Shown: one piece after another, positions 9,963 to 19,292 of the stretch
How positions within the stretch are numbered: the first letter of the stretch is position 1
Layout: each line of letters opens with the position of its first letter
DNA from: Craspedostauros australis
Lineage: Eukaryota; Bacillariophyta; Bacillariophyceae; Mastogloiales; Achnanthaceae
Assembly (NCBI GenBank): GCA_026770025.1
Contig: JAMXDE010000033.1
Span: 434,001-498,000 of the forward strand
DNA: 64,000 nucleotides
Direction of reading: 5' to 3'
Made by a program: the position numbers and the translations under genes
Notes under the pieces: generated by a model
Told to the model about the DNA's origin: nothing
The model's input: the letters and a program-made list of their open reading frames with translations, nothing else
Databases searched by the model: none

Positions 9963-12900
9963 ATGTTTCTCTCTGCTGCTGACAAGGCCCATCCCAAGGA
10001 TGCCAACCCCTCCCCCAGTAAGAAGCCACGTTCTGCTCGCCCTGCATCTGCTCACCCTGTGCCTGCTCCTCCTGTCGATTCGAAGGGGTTCCTGTTGCCA
10101 ACCGCCGATCAACTGTTGCCTGACAAGCCGTCTGCTACGTTGATGAAGCCGAGCACCATCACACGAGTGATTGATGTGAAGCCAATGTCTGCAGCGGATG
10201 GCGGCCTCGTCCCGAACGGTACACATGCGCACGCTCGTGAGCTGCATGTGTTCGTCCACATCCTAGACAGCAACGGAGGCGTCTTTGACGACTCCCATGT
10301 CGAGGTGCGTTCGGAGGGACGAGGTGTTGGCGATGGAACAGTGGTGAGCGTTTTCGTGAACGCGCCACCCCTGCCTGCTGCACCTGACGTTGCACCACCT
10401 GTCGAGCCTACCCCGCCAGCTAGGCTTCCCCGCCAATGCAATACGATTGTTGCTGGCCGCTACGCAGACACCTCCAATGATAGCGACAGCACGTACATTG
10501 ACGAGGAGGAAAAACAGACGCGCGCCGGCTGGGGCAGGAGGGGCGGCAAGTTTGAGTGTGACCCGACAGAGGAGGGCAGCTGGAGGCGTGATGCGATCGT
10601 TCGTGTGATGGCGGAGCTTGGATCTAACCTAGATTCAAAACTGTTGCAACTCATGCCAAAGAAAGGGTTCGTTCTCACAGGCAGACACGATCGGACCATC
10701 TGGAGCTACATCAAACAGGTGTGGAGTGTCGCATCGTGTGCACTTTGGAGTGTCTTGCTTCCAGAAGAGGGCGTGCCAACTTGTCAGATGGAACAGGTGG
10801 TTGCATACGTACGCGGCAATGTGGAACTTCCTCCAACGATGTTGGCATCTAACCTCTACACTGTGGGCTTGCTCGGAGAAACTACATCATCCCGCACAGT
10901 TAGAGCTGCTCTGGCCATGTCTGCACCACATGCACTGTGTACTGCTATCCTGGGTAGGCATGCACAAGGATTGTCGGAGGAACAGAACGCCCGCATGCTT
11001 CCCAAACGCGACATCATCACGCAAAGCCAGGCAAGCACCTTACGTCGCTACTTCGACAAGTTGAGTCACGGCGAAATCGTACCTGCGCGAGTTCTTCAGT
11101 ACCGTGTGGGTGCCTGCAATCTCTCTGGTGTGGTGTCCTTCCTCATGAACACGACTACGTACAAGGCAGGGTTGAGTCACACGGTAAAGTATGGTGGTGT
11201 CCAATTTGACAATGTCCCGGTGTTCGATCGTGGAAGCACCACCATCCGAGACTTATTCGGCATGTACTCGTCAACGACTAACAACCCAGTGGGAAGGCCC
11301 GCCTTCACCACCATTACTAACCTACTCACACGCAAAAGCAAGATCAAGACAGGCCTCTCTTCCTTTGAGAGTTACTTCTGGATGGCGACGGAGAAACTGA
11401 AACAGGCAATTTCGCGCCTAGTAGAGCTACTCAAGGTTAAGTATGAAGCAGACGGGGAGGAGGAAAACGATGATGTTGTGGATGCCAATGACGAAAGCTA
11501 CCACGACAATGATGATCCCAGTGACGTCATCGCACAGCATGAACGCACAGCCGATTCCCTGTTGCATGCGCTTGGACTGATTGTTGTGTTCCTCAAATGG
11601 GAATTCACTGCCTCGCACATGCAGCTTCAGTGTGACGATCCAATGCACTCGGCCGCGTTCGCTCTCACTGCCAACAAGGAGAAGAAGAAGGGAACAACCA
11701 CATCAACCAATCAACGCAAACCACGCACCAACAAGCACAAGCGCAAGAAGAACACTCTCACAAATGACATTCCTGTGGTCATGACAAACGAACAACCACG
11801 TAAAGTATGCAACCGTTGTGGCACAGCAATGCGATTTGTGAATGATCGTTTTGTCCCTTTTGTCAAAATGCTTAAGGACAACGAACTCGCAGAACACAAG
11901 GACGAATTGCAATCAATGCTTGCGGCGGCGCCGGGATTCGCCAACGAAATTGTTAACTACATGGCTCACAAAGTGCGTGCAACAGTGCAATTCGGACAAA
12001 TCGCCTTTTATCAATCCCAGCTCAATGAAAAGCCTGAAAGAGCCTATGTGGTACTTGACCATAAGCAAAAAATTCTACCAACAGGCCAAGGCGAAGCCCA
12101 ACAAGAATATTGGGGGAAGAAGGGGATGTCACTGCTTGGGGCAATGGTCATCACGTGTCGCAACGACATTTTTACTTATCGGTTCATCGACATTGTGGTC
12201 GATGGAAGACCGACGCAAGACACACTTCAAGTTGGTGGACTACTTGACATCGTGCAACAAAATGTCAAAGACATTTACCCATCCGTGACTGAAATCATCC
12301 TACAGAGCGATAACGCGTGTTGTTTCGCCAGTCACGAGCACATCGCGCTCATCACGTCCAAACTGAACAAGAACCTCAGGCAACGAAACGCGGCCAAAAT
12401 CATCGCGTGGATTTACACGGAGGCCCAAACTGGTAAGAGCATGCTGGACACCCACTTCGCGTACATCACACGTGTACTGCAAAAATACGTGCAAAGTGGC
12501 AAGGACATCAAGACCCCTTTCCAAGTCTTCCTCGCGCTCCAAGCCGGTAACATCGCAGGTACGACAACAGTACTTGCCAACGCGGCGCTCCTGGCAGGCA
12601 ACATCACCACGTTGCCTGGCGCACCAAAAAGACGATTCCGTGCAAGTGGACAACAGGTACGTCAAACTCACGAGGTGAAGTATGACAATGACCAGGCGCG
12701 GTTGGTGGCTGCATCTGGCATCACCGAAGACGTCGTGGTGAAGAGCACCGAATGGGAGGGGTGGATCATCAACGAGTTGGGTGTCATCGCGGACAAAACA
12801 TTCACGTCCGACAAGCCGGCAATTACGTCCGAATCATTCAGGAAGACGGACAAGACGCGCAAAATGGGGCGTACAGCAACAGAGAGCAAGGCGTTCGCGA

Positions 12901-13481
12901 TCGGCAAAGCCCTCCAAGACGGACAACGACACCTACCGTCCGATCACACCACAGCGTTCCAAGACCAGACAGCAGGAACAGAACACCCACCACTCGCGGT
13001 AAAAGGCTGGGCAAGCAAAACAGCACGGACCAACGCCAAACTACCAGACTACATCGCGGCGAAATTGAAGGACATCTGCAAAGCGTCCGCGAAGGATCCG
13101 AAAAACAGACCATCCGAACACGAAGCACACGAGCAATTGATGGGCGACGAAAGAACCAAAACTGACTGGTACGTACAACTGCACGCAAATCCCATGCGCG
13201 TGAAAGCGTCGCTGTTTGCAGCGTACAGTGCCAAGCAACGCAAACAAAACCAGGAGGCTGTGCTCACCAAGACAGAAACCAACACAACAAACAAAGCAAC
13301 AGCAGCATCTGCAATTGTGGCAATCCACAATGCACCAGCGAAAACAGAGGAAGAGCAGAGAGAAGAGGAGTTGCAGAGAGAAGAAGAGCAATTGGAGAAT
13401 CAGAGGTGGTGTGATGCTCACACCATGAAGGCGAACACAGAAAGTGAGGCTGTGTTGGATGATGAGACGGAAATTTTGTGA
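9963..13481 (+). CDS. DDE-like transposase of the long-TIR element
   Basis: The frame is open from 9462, but I choose the ATG at 9963. It sits in a CCACCATG context and lies after the microsatellite, giving 1,172 residues. A zinc-binding-like CNRCG pair is at C616/C619, after a basic linker (KEKKKG...KHKRKK). The candidate catalytic core follows: D699 (VVLDHK), D783 (LQSDNACCF) and E820 (YTEAQTGKSMLDTHF). Spacing between the second Asp and the Glu is 36 residues, in the D-x(34-39)-E range of DDE/RNase H-fold transposases. The C-terminal 250 residues are Lys/Gln/Glu-rich. It lies within the inverted repeats, so it is expected to be the element's own transposase. The N-terminal 500 residues resemble nothing I recognise. 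The triad assignment is by spacing and context, not alignment. Confidence 0.7.
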   Translation: MFLSAADKAHPKDANPSPSKKPRSARPASAHPVPAPPVDSKGFLLPTADQLLPDKPSATLMKPSTITRVIDVKPMSAADGGLVPNGTHAHARELHVFVHILDSNGGVFDDSHVEVRSEGRGVGDGTVVSVFVNAPPLPAAPDVAPPVEPTPPARLPRQCNTIVAGRYADTSNDSDSTYIDEEEKQTRAGWGRRGGKFECDPTEEGSWRRDAIVRVMAELGSNLDSKLLQLMPKKGFVLTGRHDRTIWSYIKQVWSVASCALWSVLLPEEGVPTCQMEQVVAYVRGNVELPPTMLASNLYTVGLLGETTSSRTVRAALAMSAPHALCTAILGRHAQGLSEEQNARMLPKRDIITQSQASTLRRYFDKLSHGEIVPARVLQYRVGACNLSGVVSFLMNTTTYKAGLSHTVKYGGVQFDNVPVFDRGSTTIRDLFGMYSSTTNNPVGRPAFTTITNLLTRKSKIKTGLSSFESYFWMATEKLKQAISRLVELLKVKYEADGEEENDDVVDANDESYHDNDDPSDVIAQHERTADSLLHALGLIVVFLKWEFTASHMQLQCDDPMHSAAFALTANKEKKKGTTTSTNQRKPRTNKHKRKKNTLTNDIPVVMTNEQPRKVCNRCGTAMRFVNDRFVPFVKMLKDNELAEHKDELQSMLAAAPGFANEIVNYMAHKVRATVQFGQIAFYQSQLNEKPERAYVVLDHKQKILPTGQGEAQQEYWGKKGMSLLGAMVITCRNDIFTYRFIDIVVDGRPTQDTLQVGGLLDIVQQNVKDIYPSVTEIILQSDNACCFASHEHIALITSKLNKNLRQRNAAKIIAWIYTEAQTGKSMLDTHFAYITRVLQKYVQSGKDIKTPFQVFLALQAGNIAGTTTVLANAALLAGNITTLPGAPKRRFRASGQQVRQTHEVKYDNDQARLVAASGITEDVVVKSTEWEGWIINELGVIADKTFTSDKPAITSESFRKTDKTRKMGRTATESKAFAIGKALQDGQRHLPSDHTTAFQDQTAGTEHPPLAVKGWASKTARTNAKLPDYIAAKLKDICKASAKDPKNRPSEHEAHEQLMGDERTKTDWYVQLHANPMRVKASLFAAYSAKQRKQNQEAVLTKTETNTTNKATAASAIVAIHNAPAKTEEEQREEELQREEEQLENQRWCDAHTMKANTESEAVLDDETEIL

Positions 13482-15245
13482 TGGCTGTGCGTCACCGCAA
13501 TAACACTAGTTGTGGAGTTTTGTGGGGGATGAGTCGTGATACGTAGACTACTCTAGAGAGCATCCAAAATCCATCCAAACATCTGCTTATCATGCTATAT
13601 CTCAATAATACATGGTTTACAATTAAATCTATACATTGCATTCGTACACATGACTATCAATGAATCAGAATATCGAAGGTAGATTGAAATAGAAGTTATT
13701 TTTATTGTCATGTTGGTCCACCACACTGTTGTGTGGTGGATTCACAAAAATTCTGGATCAAGCAATGTTGCCCTCCCCTCAGCACCCATGATCATCATCA
13801 TCATTCTGGTATTTCTGCAAACTGCGCACCACAATGGCTCTGTATGCTCCCCATCTATCCACTCCATGAAGGACAGAACATTTCTGCCACATTGCATGCC
13901 CCAAAGTGTCGATACACTGAAAAAAAGCGATTTCAAAAAACGATTTGCAAGCCGGACGCGGTATGGATACGGATCCATACCTCATCCACATGACCCTTTC
14001 AGCCCCTCCACGTGCCCCTCGTGCATTACCACACTCCCTGGCGACGCGCTGATGCATCCAGAGGGGGCTGGGCATGAATGGTACCAATGGTACACCTCCA
14101 TATGATGACGCCGTTGTTTTTTTGGGCGCCCCACCAAAAAATGACCTGTCTGTACTCATTCGAGGCCGCAGCCTCTTCCAGACAATATCGAAGGCGCAAA
14201 CTTCGTCAGGACCATCTCCCGTTGGTGGCGCACGCATCTTGTATGGGTGAATTGGCGATTGGGTGGCTTGATGATGCCTCCCCCTCACTGCCAAAGCCAT
14301 GTGATGAGTACGCCGCGACCCGCCCAACAAAACTCTTGCCCTCCACCTTTTCCTCCGCGCGGACACCTTCCCGATCCTCCCCGACCCTCAAACTTCGTGT
14401 GCGCGTTGGTGATGCCCTCTTGGATGCGCCTTGCCCATTCGTAGGTGTTGGTGTGCCCTGTGCATGGAGTACACAGGCTACATCCAACGAGCCAATTTGC
14501 CGCATTTTGGAGACGTTTGCGCGGAGGCCTGCGGCGGCCCCAAATCAACCGCTCTCGCAGCCTCCGCTCGTCCACCCACCAAGGGTTGCATGGCGGTGAC
14601 GGCGATGTGCTTGGATTTGTTGGTGGACCGCTGGTTGGTGCGGCGCCGAGGATGCCGTTGGACGGCCATTGTGGGATTTTTTTGGGTTTCCACCATCGTC
14701 ATGTTGTTGTTTCGAGTTTGGCGCTCTCAACCAGTCGCACATCTTGGGGTCTGAGGCAATTATCAACTATTGTACCAACATGAACGAAGGCAGCATGACA
14801 CAAAACACTTCGGGAGTACCAACCACACTCAACCCTTCCGTCACAACGAAACACACAAGACGATGTTTCATGTCGTCCTGTGATTGGTGGTTCATGACGC
14901 AGCATCCAGGTTGGTGACGTAGATGACGGATCAGGCAAACATAGGGTAGAATGAATGTAAAAGCGAAATCGCCGCTTCTCCCAAAACTCTACAACTAGCG
15001 CTATCGTGGAGGAGGTGTGGGATGGTCTCATCGGAACACCTCAAAAGGAGACTAAACAATTCAAAATCGGAACAAACTTGCGGAAACAAAGAACAGCAAA
15101 GGGTTAACTTGGATCGATGTAGTCGTAGCCAAAAGGCTGAAACCCAAAGGAGATGGACGAATGTGCAAATCCATCGGTCCATAAAACTTAAAATACGGCC
15201 AACCTCGGAACTGGAATGGATTGGTATATGTTTTAGATCTATGAA
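13482..15245. other. Right arm of the transposon, no clear gene
   Basis: About 1.76 kb between the transposase stop and the right inverted repeat. Several minus-strand frames run for 60-195 residues at 13.8-15.0 kb but shift frame repeatedly, so a decayed second gene is possible but not shown. The palindrome CTCTAGAG is at 13551-13558. Confidence 0.4.
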
Positions 15246-15333
15246 GATTGCGAATATGTGCTTAGTTTGAAAATCCCAGAAATTCGACTCCACTCTTCAT
15301 TTCAAACGATTGGTCGACTCACTGATCGGGCTC
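15246..15333 (-). repeat. Right terminal inverted repeat
   Basis: Inverted copy of 9281-9368; the outermost bases on this strand read ...ACTGATCGGGCTC. ATAC follows immediately, matching the ATAC before the left end. Confidence 0.9.
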
Positions 15334-15694
15334 ATACATGAAAATAAAGACCGTAGATTGTTCCTTGGCAGTTACATTAGAGACTTCCTGAAACCCGAAA
15401 ATTAAATCGTACGGACAACTCATAACCCAATACTGCGACATTTCGAGCCGGCCATGCCCAAAAAAAGTTTCGGGAAATGGCCATCTGGGGCCTTTTTTTT
15501 CGGGTCCGAGGAAGATCCCGAAATACCTTGTGTCCCGTGAAGTATTTACCTCCACGCGGAATCCATGCACAGCCCAAGGATCCACCAATAAAATACGCTT
15601 ATTCGGAGGCTACCACGTTCTATGTAAAAAACTAGATCGGTACCTTGATTACTAGTGCTATCGTTGGAACACTAAATTTATGCTTTATCCTACT

Positions 15695-16069
15695 TCATAA
15701 CCTTCCGTGGTAGATGTCCCAAATTTCTTTGCAGATATGGACTCCTCAAAACCTGAAGCTCCGTTGCACCCTCTTGGGCGTGTTTCTATCTAGGTCAGTA
15801 ATTTTATTTTTGGCTTTAAAGTGGCAGCAATATTGGCAAAGTCGTTTCTTGCCATCATCCTCGATGATGTGTTTGCGGTCTTCGTATACGCCCATTAACC
15901 TTTCTTCGCTCAGCACTGGTTGAGTGACGCTCATCCTCCTCTTCGTTCTTGGAGATGGCAAACTCTGGAAGAGGAAAGTAATGTATCCCCGAAGGCGAAA
16001 GACAACGACAGTTCCACCGGCTTTGATGCGCAGAAAAACGCCGCGATGCTGTGACAATCTACGTGCCAC
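15695..16069 (-). pseudogene. Remnant C-terminus of a piggyBac-like transposase
   Basis: A 125-codon minus-strand stretch reads in one frame with a single TGA at 15746-15748. Before the stop it has RLCQYC; after it comes GVHICKEIWDIYHGRL and a proper stop. The C-x2-C...C...W..YH order with a stop soon after YH fits the cysteine-rich finger at the end of piggyBac-type transposases. The internal TGA sits where that finger has a Cys, so the simplest reading is a Cys-to-stop mutation in a dead copy. No upstream catalytic part is seen. Family call tentative. Confidence 0.35.
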
Positions 16070-17080
16070 TGAACATTTTCACTCCAGTCCCGCAGTCCAA
16101 ATTCAATTCACGAGTACTTCAGGCTCGATAAGAAATACGATGGCAGTAAGAAGTATAACACATAAACATATAGTTGGAAAGCTGTGCTCAAGGGCTTTCG
16201 AAAGATGTGAATAAAGTGTCATTGTACATGTATAGTTGTCGTCAATAATTACAATAACTGAAACTGATAATATTATACAATGTATCATATCGCCTAGTTC
16301 ATCAAGGGACAAACAAGCCGACAATCTCAATGGCAACGCCTCCGACGCAGACGAACGAAACCGATGAGACGGATACAGCTCAGGGATGCCGATGTGGATG
16401 TGAGGAACAAAATGTGGTAGGAGGTTGGATGAATGAGACGAAGGAGCACAGGAACCATTTAGAGAACTACATTTTCGTTGCTAGTCTTGCATACGACCCC
16501 CTTGATTCTACTATTAGTTCACGGTCGGTGACGTCTGTCATATTTCGGGCCGTTATTTGTAGACGTTATTGATAGTCACAGTACGTGTCGTTTCGGGAAA
16601 CTGGTTTCGGGTTTCAGGAAGTCTCTATTGTGCGAAACAGTTGGAAGAGGCAGCTTCCTATTCATAATCGCTCTCCAAACAACAACAAGCAAAAGTAGAG
16701 AGTGCCTGGGATAGAATGCACACAACAGCACACGATATTGTGTGGAGCAACAAACAACACGAAGAATCGGTTGGTGGTTTGAGAACCCAAAACAACACGA
16801 AGAAATACGCGATGTGGGAAGGGTGTTGTTTGCCATTTGGTCGCACAAGCCTACCACGATAAAACGTCGCGACAAATCGTCGCGGTATTTTTCGTTTGTG
16901 TCAGGACGCACCAGTTCACGCACACCGCTAGTAGAAGTGTGCGACCTGACACGGAGGGTCCTCCGTCGTGGGGAAAAATCACAATGGATATCCTTTGTCT
17001 GCCTCCCTTCCAAGCATTCGTCTCTTCCTCCATCCCTCACTGACTCTCATTCTCGTTTCAGAACCACATCATCTTCGACG
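16070..17080. other. Intergenic upstream of the MATH-BTB pair
   Basis: No convincing gene. An 80-residue Thr/Glu-rich frame starts at 16330 but has no recognisable features. The last 40 bases are C/T-rich (CTCATTCTCGTTTCAG), a likely leader. Confidence 0.4.
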
Positions 17081-18367
17081 ATGTCTCAACCACACAACGA
17101 CAACGAGACCGTGAAGGTCGTACACGTCGACAAGCGGGGAAAGAATGAGAATGACGACGATCACGATGATGACCATGAGAAACGCTTGATTGTCGTGAAG
17201 TTCCATCAGTTCTCTGAGATCAAATACAAGAAAGACACAGACAAGTACTCTCCTGTCTTTGAGCGTGGCGGTGCTCGGTGGAAGTTGCAACTACGATTCT
17301 CAAAACAAGGTGCACAGTCAGGGGAAGGCTCTGACTCACCTCAAGGATATCATCTTGGGATGTATCTTTGTCTCGACGAAGCGCCATGGTTGTTGGGTGA
17401 AGAGTACTCTGTGAAGTACACAGCCTCGATTCCCAAGTTGGGTATCACCAACACCACAGGAGAAAAAACAGATTCATATCGTTTGGGCAAAAATAGCGCT
17501 TGGGGATGGGACAAAGTTACAACCATGAAGCATGTGCTCGACCATGGACTCGATGACGACACCCTCTCTGTCCACATCAACTTCGATCACCTCCAACACA
17601 TCAGCAAGCGCTGGACTCCATCCCTCGGTTTCAACAAAGAACGGCTCAAGATGATTCGTACAGGAACTCTCGCCGACATCACCTTCGTTGTTGGCACCGG
17701 CGATCAGCAACAACGCATCAAAGCGAATACCATGTTCGTGTTAGCAGGAGCACCAGCCATGAAATCATTCATTGATGAAGCTACAACTGTCGAGGAGGAG
17801 GATGGTGACGGAAAGTCAATCTCGTTTCCAACGATCGACCCCGACCATTTCCGATTCATGCTTCGTTTCATCTATGCTGATGATACATCCTTCCTCACAG
17901 ATGACACGACCCAACGTCAATTGCAAGATCTGCTGATCGTCGCCAACCGCTTCGGTTGTTGGAAGCTCAAGATCTTGCTGGAGACGAAGCTGACAGCGAA
18001 GCATCTCCACCTGGCTTCATGTGTCGATCTTCTGTTATTTGCAGATGCACACAGCTGCTATGTGATGAAAGAAGAGTGCATCAGGGTGGTGGGGAAGAAT
18101 ATAGCCAAAGTGTGGCGACAACGTGAGGTCGGTCAACTGATCGATTCAGTTGAGCTGATGAAGGAGATTCATTTGTGTGCAAGTTGTGAGGACTTGACGA
18201 AAACAACTGGAGACAAATTTGATCGAATGCGGATCGATGAGCTGTATGAATGGTTGGAGAAAAGAGATGATGTGATGCTGGAAGAGGACATGGACCGGCC
18301 CTCTCTGTTGAAGAAGATTCGATCATTGGAGATCAAGCAGCAGAACGGCAATAGTGAAGTCAATTGA
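17081..18367 (+). CDS. MATH-BTB protein, copy 1
   Basis: 428 residues from the ATG at 17081; the frame is open further upstream but the homology and the next copy start here. After an acidic N-terminus, a MATH-like (TRAF-fold) domain covers about 35-170 (SPVFERGGARWKLQLRF, then YHLGMYLCLDEAPWL). A BTB/POZ domain covers about 190-310 (LADITFVVG, then FPTIDPDHFRFMLRFIYADD). A helical BACK-like region follows. MATH-BTB proteins are usually substrate adaptors of Cullin-3 ubiquitin ligases: MATH binds the substrate, BTB binds CUL3. They act in nucleus or cytosol. The gene is single-exon and has a direct tandem copy 2.2 kb downstream. Domain call good; substrate unknown. Confidence 0.82.
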   Translation: MSQPHNDNETVKVVHVDKRGKNENDDDHDDDHEKRLIVVKFHQFSEIKYKKDTDKYSPVFERGGARWKLQLRFSKQGAQSGEGSDSPQGYHLGMYLCLDEAPWLLGEEYSVKYTASIPKLGITNTTGEKTDSYRLGKNSAWGWDKVTTMKHVLDHGLDDDTLSVHINFDHLQHISKRWTPSLGFNKERLKMIRTGTLADITFVVGTGDQQQRIKANTMFVLAGAPAMKSFIDEATTVEEEDGDGKSISFPTIDPDHFRFMLRFIYADDTSFLTDDTTQRQLQDLLIVANRFGCWKLKILLETKLTAKHLHLASCVDLLLFADAHSCYVMKEECIRVVGKNIAKVWRQREVGQLIDSVELMKEIHLCASCEDLTKTTGDKFDRMRIDELYEWLEKRDDVMLEEDMDRPSLLKKIRSLEIKQQNGNSEVN

Positions 18368-18690
18368 TTGGATGTGGCAAGGACGAGATTGGGATGAGGT
18401 GGATGATAAAATAGGAACGTACACTCCACGACGCGCTCCATGACACACTGGCATTGATAAGCATTGATAAGCATGGATAGGCTTGAGCACCTTGATGCAC
18501 TAATCCGGCATGGAGTGGAGTGTTAGTACCTTGCTCTGTTCTCTGTTCATTCCGAAGCAGGAACAAGGACAACACGGTGGTTCTGCCATAGGCTTGCGCA
18601 CAGTTGAAGATGTCGTCGTTGTGGAGCACAGAAGATGGGCAGTGCTCTCACCATCTACTCCTGCGGACATGGACCCCGACAGCGACTCCG
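18360..18690 (+). repeat. Duplicated 3' flank, copy 1
   Basis: This shares blocks in order with about 20705-21050: CAATTGATTGGATGTG, GGCATTGATAAGC, and ACGTCGTCGTTGTGGAGCACAG (here GATGTCGTCG...). It shows that the tandem duplication covered the gene together with its downstream DNA. Confidence 0.7.
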
Positions 18691-19292
18691 ACAGCGGCTC
18701 ATCGACTCATCGATCTGGTGGAGATGTCTTCGAACGAGGAACATGTGATGCGCAAAAAGCGCATCCGAGTGTTTGGTTTGCCATTTTCGAACTTGTTCAT
18801 CAAACGTCTTCTAACGGTTGTGATCATAAATCCGGATCCGACACGCATCATGTCACCGTCACAATCACACAACAACAAGCAAAGGGCAGCAAAGTCCTCC
18901 GTTCTGTCTCTCAACCATCCTGGAGCCGCCACCTCCACCAACAGGACATACGACTAGTTGACACTCTTCCCTCGGTGGCAGGATCTGTTCCGACCTTGCT
19001 GCCTCTCTTGGCTCCACGAGACGAAGCTCTTTGCTTGTTGTGACATCAAAGATAGCTCGTAGCCACACAGGTGGTGTGACTGCCACACTCACCATCACTC
19101 TCTGATGCGATACGAGTCGGGACATCCATCAAACCTCTTCCTCCACAACCAAATCAATACGCAGCCATCATATCATATTATACTTGCAAAACCAGGAATC
19201 AATCCGGGACGATCACCTGCGCTGGTGGTAGAACACAGAGTTGATCCATCCTTCCAGCAGATCATTCCGCAGAATCAACATCAAGGTGGATC
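18368..19292. other. Spacer between the two MATH-BTB copies
   Basis: The first 330 bases are homologous to the 3' flank of copy 2. The rest (about 18.7-19.29 kb) should hold the promoter of copy 2. A 117-residue open frame at 18604-18957 has no recognisable domain and is probably chance. Confidence 0.45.

Larger units (their letters stand above)
9281..15333 (+). mobile_element. 6.05-kb DNA transposon with 88-bp terminal inverted repeats
   Basis: The two ends, 9281-9368 and 15246-15333, are inverted copies of each other over 88 bases with no gaps and only about seven mismatches. Both begin GAGCCCGATCAGTGAGTCGA. The flanks carry ATAC on each side (9277-9280 and 15334-15337), a possible 4-bp target-site duplication. 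One long open frame (9963-13481) encodes a DDE-like protein; about 1.76 kb to its right looks non-coding. The near-identical ends and the intact frame suggest recent activity. I cannot place it in a named superfamily from sequence alone. Confidence 0.85.

Noticed and set aside
15746-15748. Selenocysteine at the TGA in the piggyBac-like remnant
   Set aside because: No sign of an intact transposase upstream and no reason for selenium in this finger; a dead copy is far simpler.
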